The notes below the pieces were generated by a model, which was not told the DNA's origin, did not search any database, and was given only the letters and a program-made list of their open reading frames with translations. Of a stretch of 5,297 bases of DNA, positions 1-5,297 are shown in pieces. The number at the start of each line of letters is the position of its first letter. Positions within the stretch are counted from its first letter, which is position 1. Source of the stretch: an uncultured bacterium (GTDB lineage Bacteria > Spirochaetota > Brevinematia > DTOW01); contig CALFVP010000196.1 of assembly GCA_937928175.1 (NCBI GenBank), positions 1-5,297 of the forward strand, given 5' to 3'. Position numbers and translations under genes: made by a program.

Positions 1-703
1 TCCTGAAACCATAGAATTTAGAGATAAACTTATTGAAAAAATAGGTGAAGATTTAATAGTTAGAAAAGTTGAAGATACCATAAGAGAAAGGGGACTAGAA
101 GATGCCAGTGGAAAACTTCCAAGTAGAAACGTTTTACAAGCGTACACACTTATAGATGCTATACAAGAATTCGAATTTGATGCTTGTATAGGAGGAGCAA
201 GAAGAGAAGAAGAAAAAGCTAGAGCTAAAGAAAGAATATTCTCAGTAAGGGATGAATTCGGACAATGGGATCCAAAAAAACAAAGACCAGAACTATGGCA
301 TATACTAAACGGTAGAATAAAAAAAGGTGAAAACGTTAGAGTTTTTCCACTAAGTAATTGGACAGAACTAGATATATGGATGTACATACTTAGAGAAAAC
401 ATAGAACTACCTTCAATATACTTTGCTCATTACAGAGATTGTATAGAGTACAAAGGTAAACTCGTAGCTCTTTCACCCTTTATAAGAATAGACCCAGGTG
501 ACAAAATAGTAAACAAAAAGGTAAGATTCAGAACTGTTGGTGATATGACATGTACCGCAGCACTGGAAAGTGATGCAGATACCGTTGAAAAGATAATACA
601 AGAATTAATATCAACAAAAATAAGTGAAAGAGGAGCAACTAGATTAGATGATACAATTTCAGAAACTGCCATGGAAGATAGAAAAAAAATAGGTTATTTC
701 TAG
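1..703 (+). CDS. cysD: Sulfate adenylyltransferase subunit 2 (CysD), 5'-truncated by window edge
   Basis: This is the catalytic small subunit of heterodimeric ATP sulfurylase, which with CysN makes adenosine 5'-phosphosulfate (APS) from sulfate and ATP in the cytoplasm. The reading frame is open from base 2 and gives 233 codons before TAG at 701-703. It begins at PETIEFRD, matching about residue 70 of the roughly 300-residue E. coli protein, so the N-terminal PP-loop (SGGKDS-type motif) lies outside the window. Visible family blocks are GGARREEEKARAKERIF, WDPKKQRPELWH, VFPLSNWTELDIW, VRFRTVGDMTC and the typical C-terminal end KKIGYF. The ATG at 380 is internal (the Met of DIWMYI), because conserved CysD sequence continues in frame upstream of it. 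cysN follows after 8 nt. Identification is secure; only the upstream end is unknown. Confidence 0.97.
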   Translation, partial: PETIEFRDKLIEKIGEDLIVRKVEDTIRERGLEDASGKLPSRNVLQAYTLIDAIQEFEFDACIGGARREEEKARAKERIFSVRDEFGQWDPKKQRPELWHILNGRIKKGENVRVFPLSNWTELDIWMYILRENIELPSIYFAHYRDCIEYKGKLVALSPFIRIDPGDKIVNKKVRFRTVGDMTCTAALESDADTVEKIIQELISTKISERGATRLDDTISETAMEDRKKIGYF

Positions 704-707
704 GAGG
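702..707 (+). promoter_or_regulatory. Shine-Dalgarno site of cysN overlapping the cysD stop codon
   Basis: AGGAGG is a full-strength consensus site. It begins inside the cysD TAG stop and lies 4 nt before the ATG at 712. This fixes the cysN start and suggests that ribosomes ending cysD can reinitiate on cysN, which suits two subunits of one enzyme. Confidence 0.85.
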
Positions 708-711
708 AAAT

Positions 712-1962
712 ATGATAGAAGTTTTGAAATTTTTCACCTGTGGAAATGTTGATGATGGTAAAAGCACCCTAATAGGTAGATTACTGTACGATAGTGGAGC
801 AATATCTTCAGACGTTATAGAAGCTATATCGAAAAGGGGAAATATTCCCCCTAACGCAAGTATAGATCTTGCACTAATAACAGACGGACTAAAAGCAGAA
901 AGAGAACAAGGAATAACTATTGATGTAGCGTATAAGTACTTCTCAACAAAAAAAAGAAAATTCATATTAGTTGATACTCCTGGACATTTTCAATACACAA
1001 GAAATATGATAACCGGTGCTTCAGGATGCGACTTAGGAGTTATAGTAATAGATGTTAGATCAGGACTAACAGAACAAACAAAAAGACATATAATTATATC
1101 CTCAATACTTGAAATACCTCACCTTGTTGTTTGCGTTAACAAAATGGATTTGGTAAACTGGAGTCAAGAAACCTTCGAAAAACTCAATAAAGAAATAATT
1201 GAATTTTTCAAAAAAGTTGATAGACACGAAATAACAGTTATACCAATAAGTGCTTACCTTGGAGACAATGTTGTAAATAAATCTCAAAACATGCCATGGT
1301 ACAAAGGTCCAACAGTTATGGAACTGCTAGAAAATATAGAAATAGAATACGAAGATTTCAGTAAATCTAGGTTCCAAGTTCAATATATAATAAAACCTAA
1401 CGTATCTAAGGGATTACATGATTATAGAGGATACGCAGGAAGAGTTTTATCAGGTAAATTCGAAGTAGGTGACAATGTTATCATCTTACCACAAGAATAC
1501 TTTTCTCAAATTGTAAAAATTGAATCTAATTTAAAAGAAGTTAACAAAGTAGAAGCACCATACAACTGTATAATTCACCTTAAGGACGATATTGACGTAT
1601 CCAGAGGAACGTACATTGTAAAACCTAGTCAAGAGCCCATAATTTCTAACGAATTCACAGCCTACGTATTTTGGATGGACGAAAAGAAAAAATTATCTAA
1701 AGGAGATAGGTTTATTCTCATGCATGGTAGTTTCTCTACAAAGTGTTTAATAAAAGATGTACTTTACAAAATCGACATAAATACCATGGATAAAATCGAA
1801 TCGAATGAAATACTCGTAAACGAGATAGGAAAAGTCACAATAAAAACTTCTGACTATGTGTGCTACGATTACTATTCCGACTACAGATGGACTGGGTGCT
1901 TTATACTAGTAAACGAAAATACTAACAATACAGTCGCTGGAGGTATATTTCTTAATGAATGA
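712..1962 (+). CDS. cysN: Sulfate adenylyltransferase subunit 1, GTPase (CysN), without APS kinase domain
   Basis: This is the regulatory GTPase subunit of ATP sulfurylase; GTP hydrolysis drives APS formation by CysD. The 416-residue protein has the elongation-factor-like G domain: G1 GNVDDGKST (residues 11-19), the switch-I threonine in GITIDVAY (67-74), G3 DTPGH (88-92), G4 NKMD (143-146) and G5 ISAYLGDN (179-186). Beta-barrel domains II and III follow, with YRGYAGRVLSG (238-248) and a C-terminal block TGCFILVNENTNNTVAGG (394-411) that resembles other CysN proteins. E. coli CysN is about 475 residues; this shorter form ends just after domain III and has no CysC (APS kinase) fusion. The start is fixed by AGGAGG at 702-707. 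The 3' end overlaps the permease gene by 8 nt. The GTP-binding motifs look intact, so I expect an active protein. Confidence 0.97.
   Translation: MIEVLKFFTCGNVDDGKSTLIGRLLYDSGAISSDVIEAISKRGNIPPNASIDLALITDGLKAEREQGITIDVAYKYFSTKKRKFILVDTPGHFQYTRNMITGASGCDLGVIVIDVRSGLTEQTKRHIIISSILEIPHLVVCVNKMDLVNWSQETFEKLNKEIIEFFKKVDRHEITVIPISAYLGDNVVNKSQNMPWYKGPTVMELLENIEIEYEDFSKSRFQVQYIIKPNVSKGLHDYRGYAGRVLSGKFEVGDNVIILPQEYFSQIVKIESNLKEVNKVEAPYNCIIHLKDDIDVSRGTYIVKPSQEPIISNEFTAYVFWMDEKKKLSKGDRFILMHGSFSTKCLIKDVLYKIDINTMDKIESNEILVNEIGKVTIKTSDYVCYDYYSDYRWTGCFILVNENTNNTVAGGIFLNE
836..850 (+). repeat. Short perfect inverted repeat inside cysN
   Basis: GGGGAA (836-841) and TTCCCC (845-850) are complementary around a 3-nt ATA spacer. 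No T-run follows, and it lies within the G-domain coding sequence, so it is not a terminator. The run of G/C is unusual in this AT-rich DNA but encodes RGNIPP in frame, so chance is likely. Confidence 0.4.
1939..1944 (+). promoter_or_regulatory. Shine-Dalgarno site of the permease gene, inside cysN
   Basis: GGAGGT lies within the last codons of cysN, 10 nt before the ATG at 1955. It supports this start for the permease, even though it overlaps cysN by 8 nt, over the later in-frame ATGs at codons 19 and 21, which would delete the first membrane helix. Confidence 0.7.
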
Positions 1963-2947
1963 AGTATTATATAACTTACTAGTATTTCTACTATCCTCAC
2001 TTTGGGCTATGAGTATGGGAGCAAGTGGTTTTTCTGTATCTTTTGCAACACTGTATTCAACAAAAAAGTTAAGTTTTATAACTTGCGTTTTAATTTTCAC
2101 GTTATTTTTATTTATTGGTGCTATACTACTTGGCAATGAAGTTGTAAAAACACTTTCATCAAAAGTTATTAACAATAACTTAAACCAAAACAAATGGTTA
2201 ACTGTAATTATACTTTTTTCAGCAAGTACAAGCTTACTTATATCAATTATAGCTAAAGTACCATCTTCAACAAGTATAATAATAATGTCCTCATTCTTAG
2301 GAGTTGGAATTTATTTCTGGAGTGTAAATTGGAATACGTTTATTTTCTTTTTAGTTTTCTCAGTAACATCTTTTATTCTCACATACTTTATAACCTTTTT
2401 TGCAGTAAAATCACTCTATCCCCCAAATTACAGAAATCTATGGTTTTACGAAAAATTCATAACTAAAAAGAATATAATGTTTTTTATTGTCCTTGCAGCC
2501 ACCATTTATAACTCTTTTTCCATAGGTACTAATAACGTTGCAAACGTTGTAGGTCCTGTAGCATCTTTTCTACACGATGTAAACCTAGGGTTTGCAATAT
2601 TTTCAATATTTTTTGGAATTGGTGCACTACTATTTGGAAAAGGAGTATTAAAAACCGTAAGCGAAGAAATAGTACCAATCGGAATAGTTTCAGCAACAAT
2701 AATATCAATCACAACCTCATCTATTACAGTAATAGCATCAATATTAGGACTACCCTTCCCTATTGTTATAGTTATCTCCTCAGCAGTAATAGCAACCTCA
2801 ACAGTCAAAAAAGAAATATCTCACTTCTATTCCATAAAAAACCCAATCACACTTAAGATTATAAAACTTTGGATATTTTCTACATTATCTCCAGCTATAA
2901 CATCTTTCATAACTTGTAATATCTTAAACAAACTAGGAATAATATGA
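1955..2947 (+). CDS. PiT-superfamily permease, probable sulfate transporter (CysP-like)
   Basis: This is a 330-residue integral membrane protein with about ten hydrophobic segments (roughly residues 4-22, 41-60, 81-100, 103-121, 127-150, 173-190, 210-230, 239-262, 266-283 and 303-325) and a short polar loop at 151-172. It shows the internal duplication of the inorganic phosphate transporter (PiT) superfamily: MGASGFSVSF (21-30) in the first half and IGTNNVANVVGP (190-201) in the second, plus KVPSSTS (101-107) and LGLPFPI (264-270) after each repeat. True phosphate transporters usually carry a GANDxAN-type motif in the first repeat. The GASG form here resembles my recollection of Bacillus subtilis CysP, a sulfate permease of this superfamily. 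Position between cysN and the sulfite-reductase-like gene supports sulfate (or thiosulfate) uptake. Substrate is inferred from motif and context; phosphate remains the alternative. Confidence 0.85.
   Translation: MNEVLYNLLVFLLSSLWAMSMGASGFSVSFATLYSTKKLSFITCVLIFTLFLFIGAILLGNEVVKTLSSKVINNNLNQNKWLTVIILFSASTSLLISIIAKVPSSTSIIIMSSFLGVGIYFWSVNWNTFIFFLVFSVTSFILTYFITFFAVKSLYPPNYRNLWFYEKFITKKNIMFFIVLAATIYNSFSIGTNNVANVVGPVASFLHDVNLGFAIFSIFFGIGALLFGKGVLKTVSEEIVPIGIVSATIISITTSSITVIASILGLPFPIVIVISSAVIATSTVKKEISHFYSIKNPITLKIIKLWIFSTLSPAITSFITCNILNKLGII
2935..2938 (+). promoter_or_regulatory. Weak Shine-Dalgarno site of the siroheme reductase gene
   Basis: AGGA lies 5 nt before the ATG at 2944, inside the permease coding sequence. 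The site is short. The start also shares ATGA (2944-2947) with the permease stop, so expression probably depends partly on translational coupling. Confidence 0.5.
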
Positions 2948-4764
2948 GAAACAAAAAATTATCAATAAAAAAACCAAAAGAAATAAAAACAAACGAAATT
3001 ACAAACTTAATTAAAAACAACAGTCTCATCTACAACGAAAAAAATGATACTTTTACCCTTAAAGTATACTCAGAATTTGGATACCTAAACTCTTATACAC
3101 TTAAAAGTATTATCGACATCATTCCAGAATACATAGACTTCATTCATTTAACAACTAAACAAAACGTAGAAATACAAAACATACAACCAAACGATATTGA
3201 AAAGTTTTTCAACAAACTTAACAAAATTAATCAAAAAGAAAACTTTTACAACTTCATAAGTACAAGCTACTTAAGTGGTATAAACCCTAAAGGAATCTTT
3301 GATGTACTAGAATTTTCAAAATTAGCCAAAAAAACTATTCTAAAATTTGTTGATATTAACAAAATTCATCCTAAATTCAGAATAGGTATTTCTGACTCAG
3401 ACGAAGATCTTGGACTTGCCTGGTTTAGCGATATAGGTCTGATTGCTAAAACCCAAAACGGTAAAAAAGGGTTTACATTCTTATTTGGAGGTAGCATTGG
3501 GAAAATACCTAGAAAAGCAAACGTTCTATTCGATTTCATACCTTACAGTAAAGCACTAAAAAAACTACTTGCTACAACTCTGTACATTCAAAAATTCAAC
3601 AAAACAAGAGCAAAAGATATCATAACTACAAAAGGAATAAATAACATCTACGAAAACATTAAAACGATCGAAAAAAATATAAGTATCCCTAAAATTTACA
3701 TATCTAAACCTAACTTAAAAAATAACTTAACGAAAACTTACTGTAACAATTTAAAAATTCTAAATCCAATAAACTATCAAGTTTCCTTTAGGTCACAAAA
3801 ACAAAACGGTATGTTCTATATAGAAACAATAGTAGACGGAGGAGATATTTCCAAAGATTTTGCTAATCTACTTTGTCACATATCACTAAAATTCGGTAAT
3901 GGATTACTTATTGTAAACAATAGACAAAACTTTATCATTCCAAACATTTCCATAGACAAAATTTTTGAAATAAGAAGAATTTTTAAAAACTTTGGAATAA
4001 CAGAGGTAGAAGATAATAACAGTACTTCAAACATAGTTGCATGTACAGGAAAATTTTCCTGTAATTTAGCAATAATTGATTCTAAAAATCTATACAAAGA
4101 AATAAGAGAAGCAATTGGTAATTCAAACTTAAAGATAAACATTTCAGCTTGTCCAAACGCTTCAGGACATCATCATCTAGGCGATATAGGAATATTTACT
4201 ATATCCAATCATAGAAAGAAAAATGTAATTTTTAATGTTATAGTATTTGGAGGATACGGAAACCATAATATACCTATCGGCAGAGCTTTTGCAAAAGTAC
4301 CAGTAGAAATAACTAGCAGTGTAATAAAAAAAATTGTTGAATCTTACAATAAAAGCGGTATTAATGTCTTTCAAGAGTTTGTAAAAAAAGAATGGAGAAA
4401 TCTAAAACTAGAAATATTCAATATATTGAATATATCTAACATTAAAGATAAAAAACAAAATAACCCAGTTCTTACGGTTAGAGAGGGAAGTTTTATTGAT
4501 AAGTTATTCCTAGAGCTTTTTGACATTGAGTTTATAGTATACAAAATTATTAAAAAACACTCAAATGAAAAATTTTACCTAAATTTTGTTTACAAAATGG
4601 TTTGTAATTTTATACACAATGTTAGTAAATTTTTTAAGTTACCTCCTTTTAAACTTTACGAAGATCCAAACGTTTTTCTAGAAAAATTATTAGACATTGA
4701 AGAAACAATAGAAAAGAATATAGAAATTCTTAGAGAGTTTTGTATTTTGGGGGAACAAAAATGA
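2944..4764 (+). CDS. Siroheme/[4Fe-4S] sulfite (or nitrite) reductase family protein with variant ligand set and C-terminal extension
   Basis: The 606-residue protein has the duplicated assimilatory sulfite/nitrite reductase layout: ferredoxin-like half-domain (about 25-92), siroheme-binding domain (about 100-240), second half-domain (about 280-352; SQKQNGMFYIE, NNRQNFIIPNI) and second siroheme/cluster domain (about 360-490; GGYGNHNIPIG). Expected reaction: six-electron reduction of sulfite to sulfide in the cytoplasm; no flavoprotein partner is visible. Cluster motifs are CTGKFSC (367-373, C-X5-C) and CPNASGHHH (403-411), where the usual C-X3-C is C-X3-S: Ser407 replaces the family's siroheme-bridging Cys. 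LTTKQ (69-73) has Lys72 where E. coli has Arg83, and NFYN (100-103) has Tyr102 near the Arg153 position; Lys144 and Arg146 match Lys215/Lys217. Residues 508-606 are an extra, probably helical region absent from the E. coli enzyme. Overlaps both neighbours by 4 nt. Family is sure; activity is not. Confidence 0.85.
   Translation: MRNKKLSIKKPKEIKTNEITNLIKNNSLIYNEKNDTFTLKVYSEFGYLNSYTLKSIIDIIPEYIDFIHLTTKQNVEIQNIQPNDIEKFFNKLNKINQKENFYNFISTSYLSGINPKGIFDVLEFSKLAKKTILKFVDINKIHPKFRIGISDSDEDLGLAWFSDIGLIAKTQNGKKGFTFLFGGSIGKIPRKANVLFDFIPYSKALKKLLATTLYIQKFNKTRAKDIITTKGINNIYENIKTIEKNISIPKIYISKPNLKNNLTKTYCNNLKILNPINYQVSFRSQKQNGMFYIETIVDGGDISKDFANLLCHISLKFGNGLLIVNNRQNFIIPNISIDKIFEIRRIFKNFGITEVEDNNSTSNIVACTGKFSCNLAIIDSKNLYKEIREAIGNSNLKINISACPNASGHHHLGDIGIFTISNHRKKNVIFNVIVFGGYGNHNIPIGRAFAKVPVEITSSVIKKIVESYNKSGINVFQEFVKKEWRNLKLEIFNILNISNIKDKKQNNPVLTVREGSFIDKLFLELFDIEFIVYKIIKKHSNEKFYLNFVYKMVCNFIHNVSKFFKLPPFKLYEDPNVFLEKLLDIEETIEKNIEILREFCILGEQK
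4044..4063 (+). repeat. Perfect 20-nt palindrome over the C-X5-C codons
   Basis: TACAGGAAAA is followed directly by its reverse complement TTTTCCTGTA. It sits inside the reductase gene and covers most of the codons for CTGKFSC, the first cluster-cysteine pair. Matching TGT cysteine codons at the two ends partly explain it. No regulatory role can be shown. Confidence 0.6.
4414..4433 (+). repeat. Perfect 20-nt AT-rich palindrome in the reductase gene
   Basis: ATATTCAATA is followed directly by its reverse complement TATTGAATAT. It encodes part of IFNILNIS, in the linker between the second siroheme domain and the C-terminal extension. Only A/T plus one C and one G are involved, so chance in AT-rich DNA is the simplest explanation. 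Confidence 0.5.
4749..4754 (+). promoter_or_regulatory. Probable Shine-Dalgarno site of cobA
   Basis: GGGGGA, a purine-rich G run inside the last reductase codons, lies 6 nt before the ATG at 4761. It is a non-consensus but plausible site. The ATGA overlap (4761-4764) with the reductase stop supports translational coupling. Confidence 0.5.
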
Positions 4765-5297
4765 ATGAAGGTATTGTGTACATAGTTGGTAGCGGACCTG
4801 GAGATAAAGGATTAATAACAGTTAAAGGAGCAAAAATTCTATCACAGTGTGATGTTGTTGTTTACGATTACCTTTGCGGTAAAGAAGTTTTAGAATACTG
4901 TAAAGATAACTGCGAAAAAATTTGTGCTGAAGAGTTTTCTGAAAACCATTCTAAAGATAGAATAATCAATATGTACAACTTTATAGAAAAGAAGATTAAG
5001 GAAGGTAAAAAAGTTGTTAGGTTAAAGGGAGGAGATCCATCAATTTTTGCTAGATTAGAAGAAGAAGAAAAATTACTTGTTGAGAAGGGAATAAACTACA
5101 GGGTTGTACCTGGAGTGACTGCAGCCTCAGCCGCAGCATGCACAATAGGAATACCACTAACAAGCAAAAAATACTCTTCTATGTTGACATTCGTAACTGG
5201 ACACGAAGATAGTAACAAAACCACCAGTTTAATAGATTGGGAAAAAATAACAAAAAATCAAACGATTGTAATATACATGGGAGTAAAAAACATAGAA
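4761..5297 (+). CDS. cobA: Uroporphyrinogen-III C-methyltransferase (SUMT), 3'-truncated by window edge
   Basis: The enzyme uses two S-adenosylmethionines to convert uroporphyrinogen III to precorrin-2, the precursor of siroheme (and cobalamin). The first 179 codons are present; the gene runs off the window, and family members are about 240-260 residues. The tetrapyrrole-methylase fold is shown by VGSGPGD (9-15), VVVYDYL (32-38), VVRLKGGDP (85-93), VVPGVTAASAAA (115-126), GIPLT (130-134), FVTGH (144-148) and IYMG (171-174). Residues matching E. coli CysG Asp248, Arg298, Arg309 and Met382 are kept as Asp36, Arg87, Arg98 and Met173. Two blocks diverge: the usual GKR segment is replaced near EEFSEN (57-62), and DPFIFGRGGEE reads DPSIFARLEEE (92-102). 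Start ATG 4761 overlaps the reductase stop by 4 nt. Placement suggests dedicated siroheme supply; whether a dehydrogenase/chelatase domain or gene follows cannot be seen. Confidence 0.93.
   Translation, partial: MNEGIVYIVGSGPGDKGLITVKGAKILSQCDVVVYDYLCGKEVLEYCKDNCEKICAEEFSENHSKDRIINMYNFIEKKIKEGKKVVRLKGGDPSIFARLEEEEKLLVEKGINYRVVPGVTAASAAACTIGIPLTSKKYSSMLTFVTGHEDSNKTTSLIDWEKITKNQTIVIYMGVKNIE

Noticed and set aside
430..672. Minus-strand open frame opposite cysD
   Set aside because: It lies wholly over conserved CysD sequence, and its product shows no recognisable family; it is a shadow frame.
380..703. A separate small 107-residue protein starting at ATG 380
   Set aside because: The same frame is open back to base 2 and reads as conserved CysD; the ATG is the internal Met of DIWMYI.
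836..850. Intrinsic terminator or attenuator in cysN
   Set aside because: The hairpin is short, has no following T-run and lies within the conserved G domain.
2506..2808. Minus-strand open frame opposite the permease gene
   Set aside because: It is a shadow of a hydrophobic coding sequence; the + strand frame has the duplicated PiT motifs and a ribosome site.
4162..4164. Ser407 as a sequencing error or recoded selenocysteine
   Set aside because: TCA is two changes away from either Cys codon. It would need C to G to become TGA, and the sequence as given has an ordinary Ser codon with an intact frame.
4411..4440. Promoter-like AT-rich stretch for a separate cobA transcript
   Set aside because: No convincing -35/-10 pair could be told from the general AT-rich background, and cobA overlaps the upstream gene, which favours readthrough and coupling.
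1..5297. CRISPR array, tRNA or rRNA genes, insertion sequences, toxin-antitoxin or defence genes
   Set aside because: Nearly every base belongs to five conserved metabolic genes; no spaced direct repeats, RNA gene signatures or transposase motifs were seen.

Overview
The window is a compact piece of a sulfate-assimilation operon. All five genes lie on the + strand, and no intergenic space is long enough for a promoter or terminator. In order: the 3' part of cysD (ATP sulfurylase small subunit), complete cysN (its GTPase subunit), a PiT-superfamily permease resembling the CysP sulfate transporter, a long siroheme/[4Fe-4S] sulfite/nitrite-reductase-family protein, and the 5' part of cobA (uroporphyrinogen-III C-methyltransferase, first committed step to siroheme).

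The gene junctions suggest one polycistronic, translationally coupled unit. The cysN ribosome binding site overlaps the cysD stop codon. cysN and the permease overlap by 8 nt. The permease and reductase overlap by 4 nt (ATGA), and so do the reductase and cobA. The implied pathway is: sulfate enters by the permease, CysDN makes APS with GTP hydrolysis, an APS reductase (not in the window) releases sulfite, and the siroheme protein would reduce sulfite to sulfide. CobA would supply the precursor of its siroheme. CysN carries no fused APS kinase, so a direct APS-to-sulfite route is plausible but not shown.

The DNA is very AT-rich. Arginine is encoded almost only by AGA/AGG, isoleucine very often by ATA, and the proteins are rich in Lys, Asn and Ile. 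Shine-Dalgarno sites are clear. This suits a low-GC, probably anaerobic and possibly thermophilic bacterium, but the lineage cannot be fixed from this sequence.

The most notable observation is in the reductase-like protein (2944-4764). By eye alignment with E. coli sulfite reductase hemoprotein, the fourth cluster cysteine, which in that family bridges the [4Fe-4S] cluster and the siroheme iron, is serine (codon 4162-4164). Two active-site arginines also appear replaced by Lys and Tyr. The protein carries a C-terminal helical extension of about 100 residues as well. The cobA product is also diverged at two normally conserved segments. The reductase may be a variant with altered cofactor ligation, or one that has lost or changed its activity.
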